Part shown: piece by piece, positions 36,607 to 44,873 of the stretch
Numbering within the stretch: the stretch's first letter is position 1
Layout: each line of letters begins with the position of its first letter
NCBI RefSeq assembly: GCF_015070375.1
Contig: NZ_JADCLL010000004.1
Location: 1 to 64,000 of the forward strand
Source: Nocardioides kribbensis
Lineage (GTDB): Bacteria > Actinomycetota > Actinomycetes > Propionibacteriales > Nocardioidaceae
Direction of reading: 5' to 3'
Length of the DNA: 64,000 bases
The notes under the pieces: model-generated
Seen by the model: only the letters and a program-made list of their open reading frames with translations
What the model was told of the DNA's origin: nothing
Databases searched by the model: none
Translations under genes and position numbers: made by a program

Positions 36607-37689
36607 ATGACGGCCGACACCCGCGTGGACGTGGCGATCCTGGGCATCCGCCTCGCCGACCCGTCCGACGCCCCGGTCGCGCGCCGCGCGGGCGCCGGCC
36701 CCAGCGACGACGGGCACCTGCTCCTCGACGGTGTGGGGGCGGCGGTGCCGCTCAACCCGCGCAGCCCCTACACCGTGAGCGGCGGCAAGCTGCTCCTCGA
36801 CGGCGCCGACACCGGCATGGGCGTCGAGGCGGTGGCCCGCCCCCGCTTCTACGACCTCCGGACCGCCGACGGCGTCCCCTACGAGCAGATCGCGCGGCTG
36901 CACTCCAGCAACGTGCTGGCCACGACCGTCGTCCAGACCTGCGTGCGGTACGCCGAGGCCGAGCGCTGCCGCTTCTGCGCGATCGAGGAGTCGCTGCGCG
37001 CCGGCGCGACGGTCGCGGTCAAGACGCCCGCGCAGATCGCCGAGGTGGCCCGCGCCGCCCACGACCTCGACGGCATCACCCAGCTCGTGATGACCACCGG
37101 CACCAGCAACGGTCGCGACCGCGGGGCCACCCACCTGGCCCGCTGCGTGCGGGCGGTGCGCGAGGTGCTGCCCGACCTGCCGATCCAGGTGCAGTGCGAG
37201 CCGCCGGGCGACCTGGCCTCGCTCCAGGAGCTCCACGACGCCGGCGCCCGCTCCATCGGCATCCACGTGGAGTCCCTCGACGAGGCCGCCCGCCTCGCCT
37301 GGATGCCCGGCAAGGGCTCGGTGCCGCTCGCCGACTACCGCGCCGCCTGGGCCGAGGCCGTGCGCGTCTTCGGGTGGAACCAGGTCTCGACCTACCTCCT
37401 CGTCGGCCTCGGCGAGGACCCCGACGAGCTCGTCGCCGGGGCGGTGGAGCTCATCGAGATGGGCGTCTACCCCTTCGTCGTGCCCTTCCGACCGCTGGCG
37501 GGCACGCTGGCCGTCGACGTCGACGGAGCCGTTGCCCCGAGGCCCGCCGACGTCTACCGGGTCACCACCGAGGTCGCGGCCGCGCTGCGCGCCCACGGCA
37601 TGCTGGGCTCCGACCAGGCGGCGGGCTGCGCGGCCTGCGGGGCCTGCTCGGCCCTCGGCTCCTGCTCCTCGGCTGAGGCCGCGTCATGA
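36607..37689 (+). CDS. Radical SAM protein, MSMEG_0568/NitD family
   Basis: A 360-residue radical SAM protein of the Nit1C cluster. The cluster ligands are spaced C-x8-C-x2-C (Cys112, Cys121, Cys124) in place of the common C-x3-C-x2-C, which I recall as a trait of this family. The barrel includes VMTTGTSNGRDRG and VQCEPPGD. A C-terminal Cys-rich tail (GCAACGACSALGSC, four Cys) could bind an auxiliary Fe-S cluster. The reaction is unknown but linked genetically to nitrile/cyanide use. Its stop overlaps the next ATG. Confidence 0.85.
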   Translation: MTADTRVDVAILGIRLADPSDAPVARRAGAGPSDDGHLLLDGVGAAVPLNPRSPYTVSGGKLLLDGADTGMGVEAVARPRFYDLRTADGVPYEQIARLHSSNVLATTVVQTCVRYAEAERCRFCAIEESLRAGATVAVKTPAQIAEVARAAHDLDGITQLVMTTGTSNGRDRGATHLARCVRAVREVLPDLPIQVQCEPPGDLASLQELHDAGARSIGIHVESLDEAARLAWMPGKGSVPLADYRAAWAEAVRVFGWNQVSTYLLVGLGEDPDELVAGAVELIEMGVYPFVVPFRPLAGTLAVDVDGAVAPRPADVYRVTTEVAAALRAHGMLGSDQAAGCAACGACSALGSCSSAEAAS

Positions 37690-39101
37690 CGGGCCTGGTC
37701 GACGAGGTGGTCCTCACCGGCGCCCGCCGGGCGGCTCCGAGCCTCGACGCCTTCGTCGTGGTGCGCGCCGGGGCCCGCGAGGTCGCGGCCTACCACGCGC
37801 TGCGCCGCCAGGTGTTCGTGCACGAGCAGGGCCTCTTCGTCGGCTCCGACCGCGACGACGTCGACGACGACCCGCGCACCGTGGTGCTGGTCGCCGTCGC
37901 CACCCACCCCGACGCCGGCGGCGAGGTGCTGGGCGGCGTGCGGCTCCACCCGGCCACCGCCGGGCGCGACCTCGGCTGGTGGCGCGGCTCGCGGCTCGCG
38001 GTGGCCTCCGACGCCCGGCTGCTGCTGGGCGTGGGCGCCGCCCTGGTGCGCGCGGCCTGCGCCGCGGCCGAGGCCGCGGGCGCGCTGCGCTTCGACGCCA
38101 CGGTGCAGGCGCAGAACGAGCCCCTCTTCCGCCGCCTCGGCTGGGTGCCGCGCGAGCGCACCCACCGGCACGGCCACCCCCACGTGGTCGTGGACTGGCC
38201 GATCGGGCGGGTGCAGCGGCTGGTCGACGCCACCAAGGCCGCCCTGGGCGGCCTGCTCGACGAGGTGTCGGCCGGGGTGCCGGCCGGATTCCTGGGCGAC
38301 GACGGCGCGCCCGTGCCCGGCTCCGACCTCGTCGCCGCCTGCGACGCCGTGCTCCCCTCCATGGTCGAGCGCGACCCGGAGTGGGCCGGCTGGTGCGCCG
38401 TGCTGGTCAACCTCAACGACCTCTCCGCCATGGGCGCCGCCCCCGTCGCGCTGCTCGACTCCCTCGGCGCCCGCGACGCCTCCTTCGCCCGCCGTGTGCT
38501 CCGCGGGCTCACCGACGCCGGCCGCGCCTGGGGCGTGCCGGTCGTCGGCGGGCACACCCAGCTCGGCGTGCCCGCCGCCCTGTCGGTGACGGCCCTGGGC
38601 CGCACCGCGCGCCCCGTCGCGGGTGGCGGCGCCGACCCGGGGCAGACGCTGCGGGTCACCGCCGACCTCGGCGGCGGCTGGCGACCGGGCTACACCGGGT
38701 CGCAGTGGGACTCCTCCAGCCACCGCACCGGCGCGCAGCTGCGGGCCCTGGCCGGGGTCGTGCCCGCGCTGCGGCCCACCGCGGCCAAGGACGTCAGCAT
38801 GAGCGGCCTGGTCGGCACCACCGGCATGCTCGCCGAGGCCTCCGGCTGCCGGGCCGTGCTCGACGTCGCGGCCGTCCCGGCCCCCGAGGGGGCGGCGTAC
38901 GGCGACTGGCTGACCTGCTTCCCCGGCTTCGCCATGGTCACCGCCGAGACGGCACCGGCCCGCGCGGCGCTGCCCCCCTTTGTCACCTCCGCGGCCTGCG
39001 GCGAGCTCACCTCCGGCGCGGGCGTCGGCCTGCGCTGGCCCGACGGCGTCGTCACCGACGCCGTCACCTCCACCGTCACCGGAATGGGGTCCTCCCGATG
39101 A
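37686..39101 (+). CDS. GNAT acetyltransferase fused to AIR-synthase-related domain (MSMEG_0567 family, NitE-NitF)
   Basis: A 471-residue two-domain protein. Residues about 20-185 are a GNAT fold (LRRQVFVHEQGL, LLLGVGAALVRAAC for acetyl-CoA binding, RRLGWV). Residues about 190-471 resemble PurM/AIR synthase (VNLNDLSAMGAAPVALLDSL, VVGGHTQLGVP, AKDVSMSGLVGTTGML), an ATP-using fold. In many bacteria these are two adjacent genes of the Nit1C cluster; here they are one. Substrates are unknown. ATGA overlaps both ways. Confidence 0.85.
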   Translation: MTGLVDEVVLTGARRAAPSLDAFVVVRAGAREVAAYHALRRQVFVHEQGLFVGSDRDDVDDDPRTVVLVAVATHPDAGGEVLGGVRLHPATAGRDLGWWRGSRLAVASDARLLLGVGAALVRAACAAAEAAGALRFDATVQAQNEPLFRRLGWVPRERTHRHGHPHVVVDWPIGRVQRLVDATKAALGGLLDEVSAGVPAGFLGDDGAPVPGSDLVAACDAVLPSMVERDPEWAGWCAVLVNLNDLSAMGAAPVALLDSLGARDASFARRVLRGLTDAGRAWGVPVVGGHTQLGVPAALSVTALGRTARPVAGGGADPGQTLRVTADLGGGWRPGYTGSQWDSSSHRTGAQLRALAGVVPALRPTAAKDVSMSGLVGTTGMLAEASGCRAVLDVAAVPAPEGAAYGDWLTCFPGFAMVTAETAPARAALPPFVTSAACGELTSGAGVGLRWPDGVVTDAVTSTVTGMGSSR

Positions 39102-40009
39102 GCACCACACCCAGCACGCCCGGCACGCCCGGCACGCCCGGCACGCTCACCGTCGGGGCCGTCAGCGCAGGCTTCGGGCGCGACCTCGACGACAACCTGC
39201 GCCAGGTCGGCGAGCTGGTGGCGCGGGCCCGCGAGCGCGGCACGTCGCTGCTGGCGCTGCCCGAGGCCTGCCTGGGCGGCTACCTGTCGGTGCTCGGCTC
39301 GGGACGCGACGGCACGCACCCCGACGCCCCCGACTCGCTCCCACCCGTGCTCGAGGCCGACGGACCCGAGCTGCGCCGCGTGGCCGCGCTCGCCCGCGAG
39401 ATGACGCTCGTGGTCGGCTTCTGCGAGGCCGACGGTGGCCGACGCTTCAACAGCGCCGCGATCGTCTCCGGCGAGGGGGTGCTCGGCGTGCACCGCAAGG
39501 TGCACCAGCCCCTCGGCGAGAGCCTCTACTACGAGGCCGGTGACGTCTTCCGCGCCGTCGACACCGCCGTCGGGCGACTCGGCGCCCTCATCTGCTACGA
39601 CAAGGCCTTCCCCGAGGCGGCCCGCGGCCTGGCCCTCGACGGCGCCGAGACCGTCGTGTGCATCTCGGCCTGGCCGGCCTCGCGCACCGCCACGGCCGGC
39701 GACCTGGCCGACGACCGCTGGAAGCGGCGCTTCGACCTCTTCGACCAGGCCCGGGCGCTGGAGAACCAGGTCCTCTGGGTGGCCTCCAACCAGGCCGGCA
39801 CCTTCGGGTCGCTGCGCTTCGTCGGCTCGGCCAAGGTCGTCGGACCCGGCGGCGACGTGCTCGCCGCCACCGGCACCACCGAGGGCGTCGCCTACGCCCG
39901 GGTCGACGTCGAGGATCTGCTCGGCACCGCCCGGCGCGCGATGTTCCACCTGCGCGACCGGCGCCCCGACCTCTACGTCGAGCACGAGCGGGTCGCGGCG
40001 CATGCCTGA
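39098..40009 (+). CDS. Nitrilase (carbon-nitrogen hydrolase) of the Nit1C cluster, catalytically intact
   Basis: A 303-residue nitrilase-superfamily enzyme. The catalytic Glu56 (LALPEACLGGY), Lys134 (HRKVHQ) and nucleophile Cys166 (LICYDKAFPE) are all present, so it should hydrolyse a nitrile (or amide). Nit1C nitrilases are linked to cyanide-derived or aliphatic nitriles. The N-terminus has a Thr-Pro-Gly triplet repeat (from a 9-bp tandem repeat) of no clear role. Overlaps both neighbours. Confidence 0.9.
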   Translation: MSTTPSTPGTPGTPGTLTVGAVSAGFGRDLDDNLRQVGELVARARERGTSLLALPEACLGGYLSVLGSGRDGTHPDAPDSLPPVLEADGPELRRVAALAREMTLVVGFCEADGGRRFNSAAIVSGEGVLGVHRKVHQPLGESLYYEAGDVFRAVDTAVGRLGALICYDKAFPEAARGLALDGAETVVCISAWPASRTATAGDLADDRWKRRFDLFDQARALENQVLWVASNQAGTFGSLRFVGSAKVVGPGGDVLAATGTTEGVAYARVDVEDLLGTARRAMFHLRDRRPDLYVEHERVAAHA

Positions 40010-40331
40010 GATGACGGTCTCGGTGCGCTGGCCCGACGGCAGCCTCCAGGACTGCTGGTCGCCCTCGCTGGTCATGCACGACCACCTCGCCCCCGGCGCC
40101 TTCTACACCGTCGCCGACTTCGCCCACCGCGCCACGACCGCGCTCGCCGAGGCCGGCGAGCGCGTGCGGCAGCGCCACGGCTTCGCCTGCACCTCGGCCG
40201 CCGCCAGCGCCGAGCTGGTGCGGCGCCGAGCCGCCGCGCACCGCCACGACGACCTCGTCGAGGTCGTGCGGATGTGGCCCCCGCTGCCCGCCGCCGCACC
40301 CACCAGCCCCACTACCCCGGAGCGCCCATGA
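40002..40331 (+). CDS. MSMEG_0570-family nitrogen-starvation-response-like protein
   Basis: A 109-residue protein that matches the small conserved MSMEG_0570-like Nit1C family: an N-terminal strand (MTVSVRWPDGS), the Ser-Pro-Ser segment (DCWSPSLVMHD) and a helix ending ERVRQRHGFACTSA. Function unknown. ATG 40002 is chosen over ATG 40011 because family members typically begin MPEM; the choice makes it overlap the nitrilase end by 8 bp. Confidence 0.75.
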   Translation: MPEMTVSVRWPDGSLQDCWSPSLVMHDHLAPGAFYTVADFAHRATTALAEAGERVRQRHGFACTSAAASAELVRRRAAAHRHDDLVEVVRMWPPLPAAAPTSPTTPERP

Positions 40332-41599
40332 CCACCGTGCACACCACCGTCGTCGTCGTCGGTGGCGGCCAGGCCGGGCTCGCGACGAGCTGGTGCCTGA
40401 CCCGCGACGGGATCGACCACGTCGTGCTCGAGGCCGCCACAGCCGCCCACGAGTGGGCCGACACCCGCTGGGACAACTTCACCCTGGTCACCCCCAACTG
40501 GCACTGCCGCCTGCCGGGCTACACCTACGACGGCCCCGACCCCGACGGGTTCATGACCCGCGACGAGGTCGTGGCCTGGCTCGGGGGCTACGCCGCCACC
40601 TTCGACCCGCCGCTGCGCGAGCACACACGGGTCACCGCCCTGCGCCAGGGCGAGGCCGGCGGCTTCGTGCTCGAGAGCACCGGCCCCGACGGGGAGACCA
40701 CCTGGAGCGCGGAGCACGTGGTCGTGGCCACCGGGGGCTACCACGTGCCGATCGTGCCACCCTGGGCCGCGGCGCTCGACCCGGGCCTCACCCAGCTGGA
40801 GTCGGCCCACTACAAGCGCGCGGCCGACCTGCCCGACGGCGGCGTGCTCGTCGTCGGCAGCGGCCAGTCCGGCACCCAGATCGCCGAGGACCTCCACCTC
40901 GAGGGCCGCCAGGTGCACCTCGCCCTCGGCGACGCCCCGCGGGTCGCGCGCACCTACCGCGGCCGCGACTGCATGACCTGGCTGGCCGACATGGGCCTCT
41001 ACGACACCGCGGTCACGCAGTACCCCGGAGGCCTCGCGGCCCGGGAGAAGACCAACCACTACGTCACGGGGCGCGACGGCGGCCGCGACCTCGACCTGCG
41101 CCTCCTGGCCTCGCAGGGCATGCGGCTCCACGGCCTGCTGGCCGGCGGCCGCGGCACACGCCTGGAGTTCCGCCCGACGCTGACGGCGGCGCTCGACGCC
41201 GCGGACGCGACCTACAACTCCATCTGCGCCGACATCGACCGCTGGATCGAGCGCGAGGGGATCGACGCCCCGCCGCCCTCGCGCTACTCCCCCGTGTGGA
41301 CCCCCGGCGCCGAACCGCTCGAGCTCGACCTGGCCGCGGCCGGCGTCACCAGCGTGGTGTGGGCCATCGGCTACCGCCCCGACTACCGGTGGGTCGGCGT
41401 CGGCGCCTTCGACGGCAGCGGGCGCCCCACCCACCACCGCGGTGTCACGGCGGTGCCGGGGCTGTCCTTCCTCGGCCTGCCCTGGCTGCACACGTGGGGC
41501 TCGGGACGCTTCCTCGGGATCGCCCGCGACGCCGAGCACGTGGCGGCCACCATCCGCGAGTCCGTGGGGGCACGGCCACAGGTGCGCCGGGTCTCCTAG
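40328..41599 (+). CDS. FAD-dependent oxidoreductase, MSMEG_0569/NitH family
   Basis: A 423-residue flavoprotein monooxygenase-like enzyme. Dinucleotide motifs are GGGQAGLATSW near the N-terminus (FAD) and VVGSGQSGTQIAEDL about 180 residues on (NAD(P)H). The ATGG motif (VVVATGGYHVP) and the C-terminal AIGYRPDY are also typical. In Nit1C clusters it is the conserved NitH; the substrate oxidised is not established. Starts at an ATGA overlap; its TAG overlaps the next GTG by one base. Confidence 0.88.
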   Translation: MTTVHTTVVVVGGGQAGLATSWCLTRDGIDHVVLEAATAAHEWADTRWDNFTLVTPNWHCRLPGYTYDGPDPDGFMTRDEVVAWLGGYAATFDPPLREHTRVTALRQGEAGGFVLESTGPDGETTWSAEHVVVATGGYHVPIVPPWAAALDPGLTQLESAHYKRAADLPDGGVLVVGSGQSGTQIAEDLHLEGRQVHLALGDAPRVARTYRGRDCMTWLADMGLYDTAVTQYPGGLAAREKTNHYVTGRDGGRDLDLRLLASQGMRLHGLLAGGRGTRLEFRPTLTAALDAADATYNSICADIDRWIEREGIDAPPPSRYSPVWTPGAEPLELDLAAAGVTSVVWAIGYRPDYRWVGVGAFDGSGRPTHHRGVTAVPGLSFLGLPWLHTWGSGRFLGIARDAEHVAATIRESVGARPQVRRVS

Positions 41600-42438
41600 T
41601 GCCGGTCACCATCGGCGCCGTCGCCGCGCACTTCGGGCGCGACCTCGACCGCGCGCTGGCCAAGGTCGAGGGCATCGTCGTCGACGCGCGGGCGGCCGGC
41701 TGCGACGTCGTCGTGCTGCCCGACGCCGCCCTCGGCGGCTACCTCGACGACCTGCGCACCCCCTCCGGCCCGCCGCCCGCGCTGCGCCCCGACTCCGAGG
41801 AGCTGCGGCGGGTGGCCCGGTTCGCCGGCGACACGGTGGTCTGCCTGGGGTACGCCGAGGCCGCCGACGACGGCAACGGACGCATCTACAACGCCGCGGT
41901 CTGCCTCACCGGCGACGGCGTGCTCGGCCACCACCGCAAGGTGCACCTTCCGGCCGGCGAGTCGCGCGTCTACGCCCCCGGCGACGTCTTCCGCGCCTTC
42001 GACACCCCGGTCGGTCGCCTCGGCCTGCTCATCGACTACGACAAGACCTTTCCCGAGGCGGCCCGCGCGATGGCGCTCGACGGCGCACGTGTCCTGGCCT
42101 GCCTCTCGGCCTGGCCCGCCTCGGTGACCGACCGCGCCGAGCGGCTCGTGCACGACCGGCAGGCCCGCCTCTTCGACCTCTACGACTGTGCCCGCGCCGC
42201 GGAGAACCAGGTGGTCTGGGCCTCCTCCAACCAGACCGGCTCCCTGGGCTCGCTGCGCTTCCTGGGTCAGGCCAAGGTGGTGGGCCCGGGCGGCGACGTG
42301 CTCGCGCGCACCTCGACCAAGGGCGGGCTGGCCGTCGCGACGGTCGACGTCGACGGCGAGGTCGCCCGGGCCCGCCGCACGCTGCACCACCTCGACGAGC
42401 TCAGCCGCTCGGCCTACGCCCCGGGGAGGCACCCGTGA
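41599..42438 (+). CDS. Second nitrilase homologue lacking the catalytic Cys and Glu
   Basis: A 279-residue paralogue of the nitrilase at 39098, alike over its whole length (both have GxVxAxFGRDLD, LGGYL, HRKVH, FPEAARxxALDGA, SAWPAS, GSLRF and AKVVGPGGDVLA). The nucleophile Cys is replaced by Asp146 (LIDYDKTFPE) and the base Glu by Asp42 (VLPDAALGGY); only Lys114 remains of the triad. It cannot act as a standard nitrilase. The frame is intact, the fold motifs are kept and it overlaps both neighbours, so it looks like a maintained pseudoenzyme. Regulation of, or assembly with, the active paralogue is possible; nitrilases form spirals. Confidence 0.88.
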   Translation: MPVTIGAVAAHFGRDLDRALAKVEGIVVDARAAGCDVVVLPDAALGGYLDDLRTPSGPPPALRPDSEELRRVARFAGDTVVCLGYAEAADDGNGRIYNAAVCLTGDGVLGHHRKVHLPAGESRVYAPGDVFRAFDTPVGRLGLLIDYDKTFPEAARAMALDGARVLACLSAWPASVTDRAERLVHDRQARLFDLYDCARAAENQVVWASSNQTGSLGSLRFLGQAKVVGPGGDVLARTSTKGGLAVATVDVDGEVARARRTLHHLDELSRSAYAPGRHP

Positions 42439-43523
42439 GGATCGCCCTGCTGACCTACTCCACCAAGCCCCGCGGCGGGGTCGTGCACACCCTCGCGCTG
42501 GCCGAGGCGCTGGCGGGCCTCGACGGGCTCGACGTGCACCTGTGGACCCTCGGCCGCGGCGGTGACACCGCGTTCTTCCGCCCCGTCGACCCGGCGGTCA
42601 CCGTGCACGCGGTGCCCTTCCCCGACCTCGGCGACGAGGTCGGCCCCCGCATCCTGCGCTCGATCGACACCCTCGACCGGGCCTTCGCCGCCGAGCGCCC
42701 CGCCTACGACGTGGTCCACGCCCAGGACTGCATCAGCGCCAACGCCGCCATGCGCTCGGGGCCGTGCGTGCGCACCGTGCACCACCTCGACACCTTCACC
42801 ACCCCCGAGCTGGTCGCCTGCCACGAGCGCGCCGTGGTCGAGCCGGTCGCGCGCGTCTGCGTCTCGGCCGCCGTCGCCGCGGAGGTCGAGGCCGGCTGGG
42901 GCCTGCCGGCCACCGTCATCGCCAACGGCGTCGACGCCGCCCGCTTCGAGGCCGGCGGGCGCGACACCGAGGGCCGCGCCCGCTGGCGACGGCGGTGCGG
43001 TCGCTACGTCCTGGCCCTCGGCGGCATCGAGCCCCGCAAGGGCACCCTCGACCTGCTCGAGGCCTACGCCCTGGCCCGGCGCGAGGTGCCCGACCTGCGC
43101 TTCGTGCTCGCCGGCGGCGAGACCCTCTTCGACTACCGCGACTACCGCGCTGCCTTCGACCGCCGCGCGGCCGAGCTGGGCGTGGAGCCCGAGGTGCTCG
43201 GCGTGGTCGCCCACGACGCCCTGCCCTCCCTGGTCGCCGAGGCCGCCGCCCTGGGCTTCGTGTCCACCCAGGAGGGCTTCGGCCTCGCCCCGCTCGAGGC
43301 CCTCGCCGCCGGGGTGCCCGTCGTGGCGCGCGACCTGCCCGTGCTGCGGGAGGTGCTCGGCGACCACGTCGCGTACGCCGCCACACCGGACGCGATCGCC
43401 GCCGCCCTGCTCGACGCCCTCGCCGCCCCGCCCGACCCCGCCCGCGGCCGGGCCCACAGCCACGGCTTCACCTGGAGGCGCGCCGCCGCGGAGCACCTCG
43501 CCTTCTACCGCGCGCTGGGCTGA
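42435..43523 (+). CDS. GT4-type glycosyltransferase, MSMEG_0565 family
   Basis: A 362-residue GT-B glycosyltransferase ending the Nit1C-type cluster. An N-terminal Rossmann half (STKPRGGVVHTLALAEAL, DVVHAQDCISANAA) is followed by NGVDAARF and a donor-binding half with GGIEPRKG and the E-x7-E motif region (TQEGFGLAPLEALAAG). Acceptor and sugar are unknown; the family is confined to these clusters. Its stop sits in a small hairpin shared with the opposing methyltransferase gene. Confidence 0.85.
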   Translation: MRIALLTYSTKPRGGVVHTLALAEALAGLDGLDVHLWTLGRGGDTAFFRPVDPAVTVHAVPFPDLGDEVGPRILRSIDTLDRAFAAERPAYDVVHAQDCISANAAMRSGPCVRTVHHLDTFTTPELVACHERAVVEPVARVCVSAAVAAEVEAGWGLPATVIANGVDAARFEAGGRDTEGRARWRRRCGRYVLALGGIEPRKGTLDLLEAYALARREVPDLRFVLAGGETLFDYRDYRAAFDRRAAELGVEPEVLGVVAHDALPSLVAEAAALGFVSTQEGFGLAPLEALAAGVPVVARDLPVLREVLGDHVAYAATPDAIAAALLDALAAPPDPARGRAHSHGFTWRRAAAEHLAFYRALG

Positions 43524-43533
43524 GCCGCTCAGC
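43519..43533. terminator. Hairpin spanning two convergent stop codons
   Basis: GCTGAG-CCG-CTCAGC is a perfect 6-bp stem with a 3-base loop. The glycosyltransferase TGA (43521-43523) lies in one arm and the methyltransferase stop (TCA on the plus strand, 43529-43531) in the other. Possible bidirectional terminator; short, so moderate support only. Confidence 0.4.
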
Positions 43534-44167
43534 GGCGCCGGGCACGCACGACGGCGTCGTGCACCGCCACCTCGCGCCCGTCGGGCACGGTCACGGTGCG
43601 GCGCGACTCGGTGGCCGTGACCACCTCCCACCGCGCCGGGTCGAGCCGCGCCACGACGTCGGCGGCGCGCACCGAGGCCTCCGCCGGCGGCCCCGCCTCC
43701 TCGCCGTGCCCGTGCCCGTGCTGGTGACCCTCGTCGTGGAGGTGACCGACCAGCAGCAGCGTGCCGCCGGGGGCGACCCAGCTCGCGAGACGGTCGTAGA
43801 AGTCCAGCTGCGGGGTGGCCGGGTGGGCGTAGTGGGTGGTGACGAGGTCGAAGCGCTCCTCGGGCTCCCAGACCGACAGGTCGGCCTCGACCCACCGGAC
43901 CCGGTCGGCGACCCCGGCCGCGGCGGCCCGCTCGGCGGCCCGGGCGAGCGCGTCGGCGGCGATGTCGGCGCCGGTCACCCGCCAGCCGGCGCCGGCCAGC
44001 CACACCGCCTCCACCCCGGCGCCGCAGCCGGCCTCGAGCGCCGTGCCGGGCTCGAGGTCGCGGGTCTCGGCCGCGAGGTGGGGGTGGGGCTCGCCGGCGG
44101 CCATGGCCCGGGCGCGGTCGCCGCGCCAGACGGCGTCCCAGTAGTCCTTGTCGAACGCGTGCGTCAC
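43529..44167 (-). CDS. Class I SAM-dependent methyltransferase
   Basis: A 212-residue methyltransferase that begins THAFDKDYWDAVW, typical of small actinobacterial enzymes of this group. The SAM-binding motif I is ALEAGCGAGVEAVWLA, and motif II/post I fits VTGADI. A His-rich loop (HLHDEGHQHGHGHGEE) near residue 140 might bind metal. The substrate is unknown. GTG 44167 is preceded by a GGAGGGA Shine-Dalgarno on the minus strand. It is divergent from the XRE-cupin gene, sharing a palindrome-bearing promoter. Confidence 0.85.
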   Translation of the reverse strand: MTHAFDKDYWDAVWRGDRARAMAAGEPHPHLAAETRDLEPGTALEAGCGAGVEAVWLAGAGWRVTGADIAADALARAAERAAAAGVADRVRWVEADLSVWEPEERFDLVTTHYAHPATPQLDFYDRLASWVAPGGTLLLVGHLHDEGHQHGHGHGEEAGPPAEASVRAADVVARLDPARWEVVTATESRRTVTVPDGREVAVHDAVVRARRR

Positions 44168-44234
44168 GGGTCTCCCTCCGTGGCCGCCACCGCGGCGGCC
44201 GTGGCTCCCGACGATGACGGTCCGGACCACGCCT

Positions 44235-44259
44235 GGCAATCTCTGTTGCCGAACGGCAA
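44235..44259. promoter_or_regulatory. Palindromic operator between methyltransferase and XRE-cupin regulator
   Basis: TTGCCG-AA-CGGCAA (44246-44259) is a perfect inverted repeat ending 9 bp before the regulator's GTG. A third half-site GGCAA (44235-44239) lies to the left. Its position within the divergent promoter fits autoregulation by the XRE-cupin protein and control of the methyltransferase. Confidence 0.55.
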
Positions 44260-44268
44260 ACTGGCCCG

Positions 44269-44853
44269 GTGACCGATCTCCGGGAGCAGGCCGACCGCAC
44301 CCTCGACGCCGTGGGCCCGCGGCTGCGTGCCCTGCGCCAGCACCGCGGCCTCACGCTCGGTGAGCTCGCCGACGAGACCGGCGTCTCCACCAGCACGCTG
44401 TCGCGGCTCGAGTCGGGGCTGCGCCGCCCCACTCTCGAGCAGCTGCTGCCCCTGGCCCGCGCCCACGGGGTCACCCTCGACGAGCTCGTCGACGCCCCGG
44501 CCACCGGAGACCCCCGGGTGCACCTGCGCCCGGTGGCCACCGGTGACGGCGGCAGCGTCATCGCACTGACCCGGCGCCCCGGCGGCATCCAGGCCTACAA
44601 GTTCGTGCTGCCCACCGGCCGCGACGACGCGCGCCCCACCCTGCGCACCCATGAGGGCCACGACTGGGCCTACGTGCTCGACGGCACGCTGCGCCTCGTG
44701 CTCGGCGAGCACGACCTGCGTCTGGGCCCCGGCGAGGCCGTGGAGTTCGACACCCGCACGCCGCACTGGTTCGGGGCGACCTCGGCCGGCCCGGTGGAGT
44801 TCCTCAGCCTCATCGGGCGCCAGGGTCAGCGCGCCCACCTGCGCGCGCCCTGA
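44269..44853 (+). CDS. XRE-family regulator with C-terminal cupin
   Basis: A 194-residue transcription factor. An N-terminal XRE helix-turn-helix (RLRALRQHRGLTLGELADETGVSTSTLSRLESG region, about residues 18-70) is joined to a cupin sensor domain (THEGHDWAYVLDGTLRLVLGEHD, then TPHWFGA). Cupin ligands in this class are small molecules; which one is unknown. It starts close to the palindrome it probably binds and is transcribed away from the methyltransferase gene. Confidence 0.9.
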   Translation: MTDLREQADRTLDAVGPRLRALRQHRGLTLGELADETGVSTSTLSRLESGLRRPTLEQLLPLARAHGVTLDELVDAPATGDPRVHLRPVATGDGGSVIALTRRPGGIQAYKFVLPTGRDDARPTLRTHEGHDWAYVLDGTLRLVLGEHDLRLGPGEAVEFDTRTPHWFGATSAGPVEFLSLIGRQGQRAHLRAP

Positions 44854-44873
44854 GCCGGGCGCGGGCTCAGGGC
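44847..44873. terminator. Bidirectional terminator hairpin containing both convergent stop codons
   Basis: A perfect 10-bp stem GCCCTGAGCC / GGCTCAGGGC with a 7-base loop. The regulator's TGA (44851-44853) and the binding protein's stop (TCA, 44867-44869) sit in opposite arms. Efficient use of space at the join of two convergent units. Confidence 0.65.
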
